Source of the DNA: Clostridia bacterium
GTDB taxonomy: Bacteria > Bacillota > DAOUPZ01
Direction: 5' to 3'
DNA: 64,000 bases
NCBI GenBank assembly: GCA_030625885.1
Contig: DAOUPZ010000014.1
Span: forward strand, 39,681-103,680
The notes under the pieces were generated by a model that saw only the letters and a program-made list of their open reading frames with translations, did no database searches and was not told where the DNA came from. This document shows positions 28,661-38,220 of this stretch, piece by piece; position 1 is the stretch's first letter; each line of letters begins with the position of its first letter. A program made the position numbers and the translations under genes.

Positions 28661-29501
28661 AAATATACAGACCTTTATTGGGTTTGACAGTCTATATGAA
28701 AATGCAAAAGTCATTGCATTCGGAGCACCCTATGATGGGACAACTTCCTTTAGACCAGGCACACGCTTTGCGCCTGCTGCTATTAGGACGGATTCAGAAG
28801 GGATTGAAACATATAGTCCTTATTTAGATATGGATTTGGAGGATTATCACACTTGTGATGTAGGTGATCTGGAATATACAACAGGAAATACAGCAAGGTA
28901 TTTGGGGTATATAGAAGATTTCACAAGAGAAGTTGTAAGAGATCATAAAATACCGCTAATGATCGGTGGAGAACACCTTGTAACGCTCCCTGCCGTAAAA
29001 GCAATGTATGAAAAGTATCAAAATCTATATATATTACATTTTGATGCACATACGGATCTTAGAGAGGAACTTTACGGTGAAAAGATATCCCATGCAACGG
29101 TCATTCGAAGGTGCTGGGATATATTGGGGGATCATAAAATTTTTCAGTTTGGTATTCGTTCCGGGGAAAAATCAGAGTTTGAATGGGCTCAAAACCATAC
29201 CCATTTAACAAAGTTTACCACTGAGGGATTAGATGGAGCGTTGGAAATTATTAAAGATCAACCAGTTTACGTAACGATTGATTTAGATATCTTAGACCCT
29301 TCCATATTTCCAGGCACAGGTACCCCTGAAGCAGGAGGTATCACCTTTAAAGAAATGATGAAGGTAATCATGCAGCTCAAAAGTCTTAATATTGTCGGAG
29401 CAGATATGGTCGAGTTATCTCCTCATTATGATGCTAGTGGTGTATCTACTGCTGTAGCATGTAAAGTTTTAAGAGAACTGACTCTGGCTATTCATGGTTA
29501 G
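28647..29501 (+). CDS. speB: Agmatinase
   Basis: Mn-dependent ureohydrolase of 284 aa that turns agmatine into putrescine and urea. Metal ligands lie in IGGEHLVT, HFDAHTDLRE and TIDLDILDPS. The start ATG 28647 overlaps speE, with its ribosome site inside the speE coding end. Together with the next gene it makes putrescine from arginine, feeding speE. Confidence 0.95.
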   Translation: MKKRKNIQTFIGFDSLYENAKVIAFGAPYDGTTSFRPGTRFAPAAIRTDSEGIETYSPYLDMDLEDYHTCDVGDLEYTTGNTARYLGYIEDFTREVVRDHKIPLMIGGEHLVTLPAVKAMYEKYQNLYILHFDAHTDLREELYGEKISHATVIRRCWDILGDHKIFQFGIRSGEKSEFEWAQNHTHLTKFTTEGLDGALEIIKDQPVYVTIDLDILDPSIFPGTGTPEAGGITFKEMMKVIMQLKSLNIVGADMVELSPHYDASGVSTAVACKVLRELTLAIHG

Positions 29502-29516
29502 AAGGAAGTGATTATT

Positions 29517-30980
29517 GTGGAAAAATTAGATCAAAATCGAACACCATTATTTGATGCCATTAAAGATTATCATCGTCGTAATATGATTCCATTTGATGTT
29601 CCCGGGCATAAACATGGAAAAGGGTTAATTGAATTTGCGGAATATGTAGGTCGTACAATCTTGGAGATTGATGTGAACGCAATGGAATGTTTAGATAATA
29701 TTTGTAACCCGATTGGTGTTATAAAAGAGGCGGAAGATTTAGCCGCAGCAGCCTATGGCGGCAAAAGTGCTTTCTTTTTGGTGAATGGCACAAGTTCCGG
29801 TGTGCAGACGATGATTATGAGTGTTTGTAACCCTGGCGATAAAATTATCTTACCTCGTAATGCCCATAAGTCCGTCATCAATGGTACAATTCTTAGCGGA
29901 GCCATTCCCATTTATATTCAACCGGAAGTTAACGAACAGCTTGGTATTGCAATGGGTGTGACAACTGAAAGTGTAAGCCAAACCATTGCGCAACATCCAG
30001 ATGCCAAAGCGTTATTCTTAATTCATCCTACTTATTATGGTGCTGTATCTGATATCAAAAAGATAATAGAAATTGCACATTATAATGGAATGTTGGTTCT
30101 TACGGATGAAGCACATGGGGCTCATTTTAATTTTCACAGAGAGTGTCCCATAAGCGGTATTGAGGCCGGAGCTGATATGACAACGGTAAGTTCACATAAA
30201 ACAGGTGGTTCTCTGACACAAAGTTCTATGCTAATTTTAAATAATGATAAAATAGATGCACAGAAAGTAAAATCTGTGTTAAATTTGACCCAAACTACCA
30301 GTGCCTCGTATCTTTTAATGGTTTCATTAGATATCGCCAGAAAACAACTGGCAGTCAATGGCAAAGACATACTGAGTAGAATTTTAGGTATTTCTCGATA
30401 TGCACGGTCGGAAATCAATAAAATAGGCGGCTATTATACCTTTGGTAAAGAACTAGTAGGAATGCCAGGCGTACATGATGTTGATGAAAGCAAACTGGGT
30501 ATTCATGTGAAAGAGCTTGGGTTTACGGGATATGAAGTTGAAAGGATTTTGCATCATAAATATAACATCCAGGTCGAGTTAGCTGATTTATATAATATAT
30601 TATGTATTATTTCTGTAGGAGATCAGAAAGATTCAGTTGACGCATTGATCAGTGCGCTTAAAGAGATAAAAGCGATATATGGAAAAGAGCGAACAGCTGG
30701 AGCGGTGCCTCAAAAGCTACTGGTGAATCCGGAGGTTATTGTTTCACCACGAGATGCTTATTATAGTTTAAAACGGGTGGTTTTATTGGAAGAAGCGGCT
30801 GGTGAAGTCAGTGGGGAAGCTGTTATGGCATATCCCCCAGGTATTCCTATTGTTAACCCGGGAGAACGAATTACACAGGAGATTATAGATTTTATCAAGG
30901 TATTAAAAGAACAAAACTGTTCTCTACAAGGTACGGAAGACCCCTATATCAATCATATTAAAATTTTAGGTCAAGAATGA
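29517..30980 (+). CDS. speA: Arginine (Orn/Lys/Arg group III) decarboxylase
   Basis: PLP enzyme of 487 aa of the Orn/Lys/Arg decarboxylase family lacking the N-terminal wing domain, as in Bacillus SpeA. N-terminus PLFDAIKDYHRRNMIPFDVP then GHKHGKG; PLP-lysine in VSSHKTGGSLTQSS; TDEAHGAHF before it. Pairing with agmatinase implies arginine as substrate. I chose GTG 29517, nine bases after GAAGGAA, over GTG 29508, which touches the ribosome site. Last gene of the operon. Confidence 0.92.
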   Translation: MEKLDQNRTPLFDAIKDYHRRNMIPFDVPGHKHGKGLIEFAEYVGRTILEIDVNAMECLDNICNPIGVIKEAEDLAAAAYGGKSAFFLVNGTSSGVQTMIMSVCNPGDKIILPRNAHKSVINGTILSGAIPIYIQPEVNEQLGIAMGVTTESVSQTIAQHPDAKALFLIHPTYYGAVSDIKKIIEIAHYNGMLVLTDEAHGAHFNFHRECPISGIEAGADMTTVSSHKTGGSLTQSSMLILNNDKIDAQKVKSVLNLTQTTSASYLLMVSLDIARKQLAVNGKDILSRILGISRYARSEINKIGGYYTFGKELVGMPGVHDVDESKLGIHVKELGFTGYEVERILHHKYNIQVELADLYNILCIISVGDQKDSVDALISALKEIKAIYGKERTAGAVPQKLLVNPEVIVSPRDAYYSLKRVVLLEEAAGEVSGEAVMAYPPGIPIVNPGERITQEIIDFIKVLKEQNCSLQGTEDPYINHIKILGQE

Positions 30981-31028
30981 AATATCGCGTTACAGAATTG
31001 ATTATAGAGAAAAAATTTCATAATGATA

Positions 31029-31056
31029 TTGACTTCTATGTAATATTGTGTAATTA
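31029..31056 (+). promoter_or_regulatory. Likely promoter of codBA
   Basis: TTGACT (31029-31034) and TAATTA (31051-31056) with 16 bases between. Transcription from here would carry the complete PyrR-type leader. Confidence 0.55.
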
Positions 31057-31084
31057 TCATATAGATAAACAAATAGCTATAGTA

Positions 31085-31191
31085 CCTTTAACTCAGTCCA
31101 GGGAGGCTGGCAAGGTAAGTAGGACGATGCATTTTCTATGCTTGTTACACGTACCAGGCTTCTTGTCAGTAATCTGACAAGAAGCCTTTTT
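31085..31191 (+). promoter_or_regulatory. PyrR-type transcription attenuator upstream of codBA
   Basis: ACTCAGTCCAGGGAGGCTGG then CAAGG (31091-31115) matches the PyrR-binding loop known from pyr operons of Bacilli and Clostridia. It is followed by an antiterminator segment and a terminator: AGGCTTCTTGTCAG (31156-31169), loop TAAT, its complement (31174-31187) and T-run. High UMP/UTP with PyrR should stop transcription before the cytosine permease and deaminase genes. A short open frame crossing this leader has no independent support. Confidence 0.88.
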
Positions 31192-31235
31192 ATGTAGGGG
31201 CTAAAGGAGCACAAAAATTGAATGGAGGAATGTTT

Positions 31236-32510
31236 ATGAGTACAACTTCAAAGAATTACGATCATGATTACGCATTAGGGTCAGTTCCTAAAAGTCAAAA
31301 AAAGGGTTTTTTATCCATGTTTGCTGTTATGCTGGGTTTTACCTTTTTTTCGGCCAGTATGTGGACAGGGGGTACATTAGGTACGGGTCTTGAATTTAAA
31401 CAGTTTGTGATGGCAGTTTTTATGGGGAATTTAATATTGGGTGCTTATACAGGTGCCTTAGCTTATATTGCATCTAGTACGGGGTTATCAACTCATCTGC
31501 TTGCTCGTTATTCATTTGGGGAAAAGGGTTCCTATCTCGCTTCTTTTTTACTAGGGATTACACAGGTTGGGTGGTTTGGCGTTGGTGTTGCTATGTTTGC
31601 GCTTCCTGTCCAAAAAGCAACCGGAATAAACCTGTATTTTCTTATTGCCATAGCGGGAATATTAATGACTTTAACAGCGTATTTTGGAATAAAAAGTTTA
31701 ACAATATTAAGCATTATTGCTGTTCCATCTATCGCATTTCTTGGTAGTCTTTCAGTATTTAAGGCGGTGAATTCTATTGGAGGAATGACACAGCTACTGA
31801 GTATTAAACCGACAGAAGCCATTGGATTGACAACAGCACTTACCCTATGCGTTGGTTCTTTTATTAGTGGAGGGACCCTAACCCCTGATTTTGTTAGGTT
31901 TGCAAAAACAAAAAAGACAGGAGTTATAACAACAGTCATTGCCTTTTTCTTAGGAAATTCATTGATGTTCATATTTGGTGCTGTTGGTGCTGCAGTGACA
32001 GGGAAAGCTGATATTTCAGAAGTTATGTTTATGCAAGGATTGATTATCCCCGCGATTATCATTTTAGGTCTAAATATATGGACAACCAATGATAATGCAC
32101 TCTATGCATCAGGGCTGGGTTTCTCAAATATTACTAAAATCCCTAAAAATAAATTGGTCATCTTTAATGGACTGATTGGTACAGCGGGTGCTATGTTACT
32201 TTATAATAATTTTGTGGGCTGGCTTACGCTCTTAGGATCTATTTTGCCCCCTATTGGTGGTATAATCATTGCAGATTACTTCTTTGTCAATAGAGATAAG
32301 TATTTGAATTTTGAGTCGTTTAAATTTCAATCTGTTAATTGGTATGCAGTGACTGCGTGGGTCATTGGAATTATTGCAGCTAAGTTTATTCCTGGAATTC
32401 CACCGTTAAATGGTGTCGTTTGTGCCTCAATCGGTTACGTTATCATATCAGGTTTAAAAGAAAAATGTTTCCAAACAGAAGCAAAAGTTGATGAAGAAAT
32501 TTCTTTATAA
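31236..32510 (+). CDS. codB: Cytosine permease (NCS1 family)
   Basis: Membrane transporter of the nucleobase:cation symporter-1 family, about 424 aa with 12 hydrophobic segments. Blocks such as [31 protein letters not shown] and [17 protein letters not shown] match cytosine permeases. I chose ATG 31236, seven bases after GGAGG; TTG 31218 behind AAAGGAG is possible and would add six residues. It is followed 14 bases later by cytosine deaminase, and both lie behind a PyrR leader, so the pair feeds uracil into pyrimidine salvage. Confidence 0.93.
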   Translation: MSTTSKNYDHDYALGSVPKSQKKGFLSMFAVMLGFTFFSASMWTGGTLGTGLEFKQFVMAVFMGNLILGAYTGALAYIASSTGLSTHLLARYSFGEKGSYLASFLLGITQVGWFGVGVAMFALPVQKATGINLYFLIAIAGILMTLTAYFGIKSLTILSIIAVPSIAFLGSLSVFKAVNSIGGMTQLLSIKPTEAIGLTTALTLCVGSFISGGTLTPDFVRFAKTKKTGVITTVIAFFLGNSLMFIFGAVGAAVTGKADISEVMFMQGLIIPAIIILGLNIWTTNDNALYASGLGFSNITKIPKNKLVIFNGLIGTAGAMLLYNNFVGWLTLLGSILPPIGGIIIADYFFVNRDKYLNFESFKFQSVNWYAVTAWVIGIIAAKFIPGIPPLNGVVCASIGYVIISGLKEKCFQTEAKVDEEISL

Positions 32511-32524
32511 AGAGGTGTCTTAGA

Positions 32525-33787
32525 ATGATTATTAAGAATGCTAGGTTACGAAACCAAGAAGGCTTCTGGGAAATATTAATTAATGAGGGGAAGATATTAA
32601 AAACTGAGAGAGAAATTAATGGTATTGATGATCAAATAATAGATGCTGATGGCGGGTTAGTTCTCCCCCCTTTTATTGAACCCCATATTCATTTGGATAC
32701 AACATTAACAGCAGGAGAACCGAGATGGAATCAAAGCGGCACATTATTTGAAGGAATTGAATGCTGGGCGGAAAGAAAGGAATTATTATCTAAAGAGGAT
32801 GTAAAAAGAAGGGCTAGAAAAGCATTAGAATGGCAGATTGCCAATGGTATCCAATATGTACGTACCCATGTTGATGTCACCGATCCTCAATTGACAGCTC
32901 TGAAAGCCATGTTAGAAGTAAAAGAAGAAATGGCAAAGTGGGTATTACTTCAAATTGTGGCCTTCCCACAGGAGGGAATTATTTCATACCCCAACGGATT
33001 AGAACTTTTAGAAGAAGCTTTGAGGATGGGAGCAGATGTTGTAGGCGCTATTCCTCATTTTGAGTTTACCCGGGAATACGGTGTAGAATCCTTACAGAAA
33101 ATGTTTGAATTAGCCCTTAAATATAATCGCTTGATTGATGTTCATTGCGATGAAATAGATGATGAACAATCCCGATTTGTAGAAGTGTTAGCAGCTAAAG
33201 CGTATGAATATGGATTAGGAAGCCGTGTTACAGCCAGTCATACCACAGCCATGCATTCTTATAATAATGCTTACGCTTATAAACTATTTAGGCTATTAAA
33301 ATTATCTGGTATTAATTTTGTGGCTAACCCACTTGTTAATATCCATCTTCAAGGACGTTTTGATACCTATCCAAAGAGAAGAGGCATTACAAGGGTAAAG
33401 GAATTGCTTGAATCAGACCTCAATGTGTGTTTTGGACATGATGATATTTTTGATCCCTGGTATCCCATGGGAACCGGTAATATGCTTCAGGTTCTTCATA
33501 TGGGACTTCATGTATGTCAAATGATGGGTTATGAAGCGATTAAAGATTCCATTGATTTAATCACATATAACAGTGCAAAAACTTTAAATATATTAGATGA
33601 ATACGGTGTCGAAGAAGGTAAACCAGCAAATCTTATCGTACTTGATGCGGAAGATGAATACGATGCGGTCCGTCGGCAGGGACCCGTTCTTTACTCAATT
33701 CGAAAGGGCCAGGTTATTTCAAGAACTAAGCCTAGCGTAACCCATATACATTTGGATCAAGAGAAAGAGATATCATTTAAGAAGTAA
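32525..33787 (+). CDS. codA: Cytosine deaminase
   Basis: Metal-dependent amidohydrolase of 420 aa converting cytosine to uracil and ammonia. [20 protein letters not shown] holds the metal His pair; [15 protein letters not shown] the Glu/His site; [12 protein letters not shown] and [20 protein letters not shown] the remaining ligands and the catalytic Asp region. By eye it is very close to enterobacterial CodA over long stretches, which is unusual for a clostridial-type protein and may point to transfer. Same transcript as codB. Confidence 0.97.
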   Translation: MIIKNARLRNQEGFWEILINEGKILKTEREINGIDDQIIDADGGLVLPPFIEPHIHLDTTLTAGEPRWNQSGTLFEGIECWAERKELLSKEDVKRRARKALEWQIANGIQYVRTHVDVTDPQLTALKAMLEVKEEMAKWVLLQIVAFPQEGIISYPNGLELLEEALRMGADVVGAIPHFEFTREYGVESLQKMFELALKYNRLIDVHCDEIDDEQSRFVEVLAAKAYEYGLGSRVTASHTTAMHSYNNAYAYKLFRLLKLSGINFVANPLVNIHLQGRFDTYPKRRGITRVKELLESDLNVCFGHDDIFDPWYPMGTGNMLQVLHMGLHVCQMMGYEAIKDSIDLITYNSAKTLNILDEYGVEEGKPANLIVLDAEDEYDAVRRQGPVLYSIRKGQVISRTKPSVTHIHLDQEKEISFKK

Positions 33788-34239
33788 GATACATAAGCAT
33801 TATTATAAAATTTGACAGTCGCTATTGTCACTAATGGCGGCTGTTTTTTGATTTATTGTAAAATAACAAATATATATAATGCAATAAAGAAGTTACATTG
33901 CAGGTTTGCAGGAAAAGCGAAGGCAAGATGGGGGACATTCCACGAGGTACGAGTGGTGTGTCCCCATGTTGCAAGAGCAGCTCTAAATGCAAAATCTTTA
34001 TTGCAAAGGATATATCAACAAAATCCTATAATTATGTAATCTATTGCCTTTTATGTTTTCTGGTTTTTAATGTCAATAGTAAACTTTGTATTAGGTGATA
34101 TAAATATGGGTATATATAGTCGTATAGTAATTTGAAACTTAATACTTTTTAACCCTGCGTTAGTAGGTATGCTTTGTTGAGGAAGAATAAATATTTCGCT
34201 TATTATTAGCATGAAAACATCATTTAAAGGAGTGTCGTC
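33788..34239. other. Intergenic region holding the long terminal-repeat element
   Basis: No gene is supportable. GACAGTCGCTATTGTCAC with GGCGGCTGTTTTTTG (33817-33850) may form a weak terminator for codA. The middle is the repeat element at 33880-34005; the last 200 bases are AT-rich upstream DNA of hypE. Confidence 0.5.
33880..34005 (+). repeat. 126-bp element with terminal inverted repeats and internal hairpin
   Basis: Ends are TGCAATAAAGA (33880-33890) and TCTTTATTGCA (33995-34005). Inside, GCAAGATGGGGGACA (33924-33938) pairs imperfectly with TGTCCCCATGTTGC (33958-33971), with CCAC/GTGG as an inner stem. A shortened copy lies in opposite orientation at 15835-15915. Either a MITE-like mobile element or a structured RNA. 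Confidence 0.75.
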
Positions 34240-35241
34240 ATGAGTATAATAACCTTATCCCATGGCAGTGGCGGTAATGCAACCCATCAATTAATAGAAG
34301 ATATTTTTTATAAATATTTTTATAATGATATTTTATTACAAAAAAATGATTCTTCTGTCATACCTCATGTAAAAGGAAAAATTGCAGTGACTACAAACTC
34401 CTTTGTTGTTGATCCCATTTTTTTTAATGGCGGAGATATTGGGAAATTATCTGTATGTAGAACCGTTAATGATTTAGCTATGAGTGGGGCTAAGCCCTTG
34501 TATATTACAGCAGGGTTTATCATTGAAGAAGGATTTAAAATTAATGATTTAGAAATAGTTGTTGAATCAATGGCAGTTACGGCTAAAATGGCGAAAGTAA
34601 AAATAGTAGCTGGGGACATAAAGGTTGTCGAAAAGGGAAGTGCTGATCAAATTTATATCAATACAACAGGAATTGGGGTCATTAAAAAAGATATATACTT
34701 AAGTGGAAAAAACGCAAAACCTGGCGATAAAGTTATTATCAGTGGAACGTTAGGTGATCATGGTGTAAGTATTCTATCGAAAAGGGAGAATATTGAATTT
34801 CATGAATCAATAAAAAGTGATTGTGCCTTATTAAATGATTTTATAGAAAGAATTTTAGATGCAAGCCGTCAAATTAGATTATTAAGATCCCCTACTAGAG
34901 GCGGTCTGGCTGCAACATTAAATCAAATTGCCAAACATTCTCAAAATAGTATAGTATTACAGCAAGAAGCGATACCTGTTAAGGATGATGTGAGAAGAAT
35001 GTGTGAAGTACTAGATCTTGACTCATTATATATAAACAATGAAGGAAAGGTTGTTATTATCGTCCCAGACAAGGAAGCTCAAAAAGTATTAAAAGCTATG
35101 GAAAAACATCCCCTGGGGAAAGATGCAAAAATCATTGGCGAAATTATTAAGGACGATAAAAATGATGTTATCTTAAAGACAAAAACGGGTGAAAAGAGAA
35201 TTTTAAATATGAATAAAAGTGGATTGCTCTTGCGAATCTGA
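34240..35241 (+). CDS. hypE: Hydrogenase maturation protein HypE, ending in UGA at the catalytic Cys position
   Basis: HypE dehydrates the thiocarbamate carried on its last cysteine to the cyanide ligand of NiFe hydrogenases. The protein matches HypE from the start (LSHGSGGNATHQLIEDIF), through TTNSFVVDPIFFNGGDIGKL and VAGDIKVVEKGSADQIYINT to SPTRGGLAATLN and HPLGKDAKIIGEI. HypE proteins end in P-R-I-C. Here the frame reads L-L-L-R-I and then TGA at 35239-35241, so the cysteine position is UGA. Read as selenocysteine, six more codons follow before TGA 35260. Read as stop, the active site is lost. No other hyp genes are near. Confidence 0.88.
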   Translation: MSIITLSHGSGGNATHQLIEDIFYKYFYNDILLQKNDSSVIPHVKGKIAVTTNSFVVDPIFFNGGDIGKLSVCRTVNDLAMSGAKPLYITAGFIIEEGFKINDLEIVVESMAVTAKMAKVKIVAGDIKVVEKGSADQIYINTTGIGVIKKDIYLSGKNAKPGDKVIISGTLGDHGVSILSKRENIEFHESIKSDCALLNDFIERILDASRQIRLLRSPTRGGLAATLNQIAKHSQNSIVLQQEAIPVKDDVRRMCEVLDLDSLYINNEGKVVIIVPDKEAQKVLKAMEKHPLGKDAKIIGEIIKDDKNDVILKTKTGEKRILNMNKSGLLLRI

Positions 35242-35260
35242 CGAACATTCTCTTTTTTAT

Positions 35261-35286
35261 GAAAGACATCCTCCTGGATGTCTTTC
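35261..35286 (+). terminator. Hairpin after hypE (terminator, or possible SECIS)
   Basis: GAAAGACATCC (35261-35271), loop TCCT, GGATGTCTTTC (35276-35286): 11 perfect pairs. The loop starts 30 bases after the UGA at 35239, within SECIS spacing, but it lacks the early loop G usual in bacterial SECIS. Only a weak T-stretch follows. Confidence 0.6.
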
Positions 35287-35455
35287 TAATTAAACAAAAA
35301 AAATATTTTTATTGTATAAGATAAATACAACTATATTGACAAACTATCAATAAATATCATAAACTGAAAAGTATTAAATAACGTTTAAATAATGTAGTCC
35401 ATGTTGGTTTAACGGAAAAAGACAAAATGATTGATTAACGAGGAGAGGGTATTGG

Positions 35456-37240
35456 ATGAAAAAGCTTTTGACGGGAAATGAAGCCGTTGCAAGAGGTGCT
35501 TATGAAGCAGGTATCACACTTGCGGCTGCATATCCTGGGACACCAAGTACAGAGATATTAGAAAATATGGCCCAGTACAAAGAGATCTACTCCGAATGGT
35601 CTCCAAATGAAAAAGTAGCTGTCGAAGTAGCCATTGGGGGTTCAATAGCAGGGGCAAGATCTCTAGCTGCTATGAAACATGTGGGGGTCAATGTAGCTGC
35701 CGATCCTATGTTTACGTTTGCGTATACTGGCGTAAACGGTGGTTTTGTGCTGGTATCAGCCGATGATCCCGGTATGCACAGCTCACAAAATGAGCAGGAT
35801 AATCGTTATTATGCGAGACATGCGAAAATGCCTTTAATAGAACCCAGTGACAGCCAGGAATGTAAAGATTTTATCAAAGAAGCCTTTGATATCAGTGAAA
35901 AATTTGATGTACCTATTTTATTTCGAATGACAACTAGAGTTTGTCATAGTAAAGGATTGGTAACATTTGACGAGCGGCAAAACGTTGAAATGAAGCCCTA
36001 TCATAAAGATATTCCCAAATATGTTGCTAATCCTGCCAATGGGCGGGTGTTACATACGAAATTAGAACAAAAACTAATTGAATTGGAAAAGTACAGTAAC
36101 CATTCACCTTTAAATAGATACGAATGGCATGATAAAAAAATAGGGATTATTACTTCTGGTGTGGCTTATCAATATGCCCGAGAAGTATTTGGTGAAAAGG
36201 CTTCTTATTTGAAGCTAGGATTTACTTTCCCATTGCCTAAAGAGATGATTAAAACGTTTGCTGATGAAGTAGACAAGTTGTATGTAATTGAAGAGTTGGA
36301 GCCTTATCTTGAGACACAGATTAAAGCAATGGGGATAGAAGTCATTGGCAAAGAAGTTATACCGGTATGCGGTGAATTAAATCCCGATATCATAGCAGAA
36401 GCAATATTGGGGCAAAAACGAGAAACCGTTGAAAAGATTGAAGAAAAAGTAGTCGGCCGCCCCCCTACCATGTGTGCAGGTTGTCCGCACAGAGGATTTT
36501 TTTATGAACTGAGCAAAAAGAAAAATGTAGTCGTATCCGGTGATATTGGTTGTTATACTTTAGGTGCAGCTGCACCCCTATTAACGACGGATACGGTTAT
36601 TTGTATGGGGGCTAGTGTCAGTGCCGGTCATGGATTTAGTAAAGCTTTTCAAAAAAATGATATAGACACTAAAGTCGTTAGTGTCATAGGGGATTCCACT
36701 TTCTTTCATTCCGGAATTACCGGCTTATTAGATGTTGTTTATAATCAAGGGAATACAACGGTTGTGATTTTGGATAACAGAATTACGGGGATGACAGGAC
36801 ATCAGGAAAACCCTGGTACCGGTTATACTTTAGGCGGCGAACCAACGACACAAGTCGATTTGGTAAAACTATGTGAAGGAATTGGGGTAAAGCATATTGA
36901 TGTCATCAATCCTCTTGATTTAAAGCAGACAAATGATGCAATAGAAAAGCATTTGGGTTTAAATGAACCCTCTGTTATAATTACAAAATGGCCCTGTGTC
37001 CTGAAGAAATCAAAACAGGATGAAATTGCTGAATACGACTTAGCAAACAGACAGAAATCTATTGTAATAAGTGATGCGTGTAAAAAATGTAAAATGTGCG
37101 TTAAAATTGGCTGTCCTGCCATTTCTTATGATCAGCAAAAGGGTGCAACGATTGAATCATCCATGTGTACCGGTTGCGAAGTATGCTTGCAGGTATGTCC
37201 GTTTGATGCCATTAAAAAGGCAGGTGAACAACATGTCTAA
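35456..37240 (+). CDS. iorA: Indolepyruvate ferredoxin oxidoreductase, alpha subunit
   Basis: 594 aa TPP enzyme that oxidatively decarboxylates aryl pyruvates from aromatic amino acids to acyl-CoA, reducing ferredoxin. The N-terminal pyrimidine-binding domain begins LTGNEAVARGAYEAGITLAA; the PP domain has CAGCPHRGFFYELSKKKN and VIGDSTFFHSG; two C-terminal [4Fe-4S] motifs are CKKCKMC-x4-GCP and CTGCEVCLQVCP. Fits amino-acid fermentation. The beta subunit start overlaps its end by eight bases. Confidence 0.96.
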   Translation: MKKLLTGNEAVARGAYEAGITLAAAYPGTPSTEILENMAQYKEIYSEWSPNEKVAVEVAIGGSIAGARSLAAMKHVGVNVAADPMFTFAYTGVNGGFVLVSADDPGMHSSQNEQDNRYYARHAKMPLIEPSDSQECKDFIKEAFDISEKFDVPILFRMTTRVCHSKGLVTFDERQNVEMKPYHKDIPKYVANPANGRVLHTKLEQKLIELEKYSNHSPLNRYEWHDKKIGIITSGVAYQYAREVFGEKASYLKLGFTFPLPKEMIKTFADEVDKLYVIEELEPYLETQIKAMGIEVIGKEVIPVCGELNPDIIAEAILGQKRETVEKIEEKVVGRPPTMCAGCPHRGFFYELSKKKNVVVSGDIGCYTLGAAAPLLTTDTVICMGASVSAGHGFSKAFQKNDIDTKVVSVIGDSTFFHSGITGLLDVVYNQGNTTVVILDNRITGMTGHQENPGTGYTLGGEPTTQVDLVKLCEGIGVKHIDVINPLDLKQTNDAIEKHLGLNEPSVIITKWPCVLKKSKQDEIAEYDLANRQKSIVISDACKKCKMCVKIGCPAISYDQQKGATIESSMCTGCEVCLQVCPFDAIKKAGEQHV

Positions 37241-37811
37241 AACAACGAATATATTACTAGTAGGTGTTGGGGGACAGGGAACGATTCTGGCCAGTAAAAT
37301 ATTATCAACCGGGTTAATTAATGCGGGATATGATGTAAAAATGTCCGAAGTCCATGGTATGGCACAGCGTGGCGGTAGTGTAACCACGCAGGTAAGATAT
37401 GGGGAGAAAGTCTATTCACCGATTATTGGCAAAGGTCAGGCAAATATTATTGTTGCTTTTGAAAAGATGGAAGCTATGCGGTGGATTGATTACTTGAATC
37501 TAAACGGGAAGCTGGTTGTCAATGATTATCAAATACCGTCTGTACCGATTTTAACGGGTGAAGCGCAATACCCTGAAGAAATTATCAATGATTTACAAGA
37601 AAAAGCAGCGACTACAGTCATTAATGCCGGACAAATAGCAGCAAAAATTGGTAATCCAAAAACACAAAATGTTGTTATGCTGGGGGCCTTAATCCAATCG
37701 CTTCAGATTGATGAAGTGGATTGGGAAGCGGTTATTAGAGATACGGTTAAACCTCGTTTTATTGACATCAATATTGAAGCTTTCAATAAGGGGAAAGAAA
37801 TGGTTGAATAA
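37233..37811 (+). CDS. iorB: Indolepyruvate ferredoxin oxidoreductase, beta subunit
   Basis: 192 aa gamma-type domain subunit of the 2-oxoacid oxidoreductase. The start MSKTTNILLVGVGGQGTILA and the SEVHGMAQRGGSVTTQVRYG block are family hallmarks. ATG 37233 lies inside the last codons of iorA with AGGTG upstream, so translation is coupled. The frame is open further upstream, but that part lies within iorA. Confidence 0.95.
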   Translation: MSKTTNILLVGVGGQGTILASKILSTGLINAGYDVKMSEVHGMAQRGGSVTTQVRYGEKVYSPIIGKGQANIIVAFEKMEAMRWIDYLNLNGKLVVNDYQIPSVPILTGEAQYPEEIINDLQEKAATTVINAGQIAAKIGNPKTQNVVMLGALIQSLQIDEVDWEAVIRDTVKPRFIDINIEAFNKGKEMVE

Positions 37812-37851
37812 TAAAAATTACTGAATATTTTGAATGATAGGGTATTAAACT

Positions 37852-37891
37852 AAGGAACTCAATTTCTAAAATGAAATTGAGTTCCTTTTAT
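37852..37891 (+). terminator. Terminator after iorAB
   Basis: AAGGAACTCAATTTC (37852-37866), loop TAAAAT, GAAATTGAGTTCCTT (37873-37887), then TTTATTTTT. A close relative of this hairpin occurs at 38221-38255. Confidence 0.85.
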
Positions 37892-37995
37892 TTTTATCAA
37901 GGGATGGTTCGTGTGATATCAATTAAGTTAATGTATTAAGAGACAGGAACCTTAAAAATTCTTAGTCATATAATTATAGTAGGGAGGGAATGCTT

Positions 37996-38175
37996 ATGTT
38001 TGAATTTAAAGTTATTGTAAGTATCATATTAGCGATAGGGATTTTTTTCCCATATACATCTTGGCAAATTTTCGAAGGATGGAAATATAAAGATGCTGAG
38101 CCAAGTGAAGTCTATTTAACATTAGGTAGAATAATGTCAGTGATCGGATTAATAATCATATGGATTAGATTTTGA
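37996..38175 (+). CDS. Small membrane protein (DUF6199-like)
   Basis: 59 aa. Two hydrophobic segments (residues 5-22 and 41-58) flank a polar middle with FEGWKYKDAEPSEVYLTLGR, resembling DUF6199 proteins of unknown role. ATG 37996 lies seven bases after GGGAGGG, a strong ribosome site that supports it being real. The gene is bracketed by two near-identical hairpins, suggesting it moved as a unit or that the hairpin was copied. Confidence 0.75.
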   Translation: MFEFKVIVSIILAIGIFFPYTSWQIFEGWKYKDAEPSEVYLTLGRIMSVIGLIIIWIRF

Positions 38176-38206
38176 AGCAAGGGGAGGGCTCTCTTGCTTC
38201 TTTCTT
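38174..38206 (+). terminator. Terminator of the small membrane gene
   Basis: GAAGCAAG (38174-38181) pairs with CTTGCTTC (38193-38200), then TTTCTTTTTA. Confidence 0.75.
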
Positions 38207-38220
38207 TTTAAGAGTGTAAT

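Noticed and set aside
30977..31177. 66-codon open frame after speA
   Set aside because: It runs through the PyrR-type leader and terminator, has no ribosome site and is not protein-like.
33812..34098. Overlapping short open frames after codA
   Set aside because: They are made of the terminal-repeat element and differ between its copies; no coding signal.
35239..35241. Treating hypE simply as a normal complete gene
   Set aside because: The family needs a terminal Cys, and the UGA falls exactly there, so I kept it as a finding instead of an ordinary stop.
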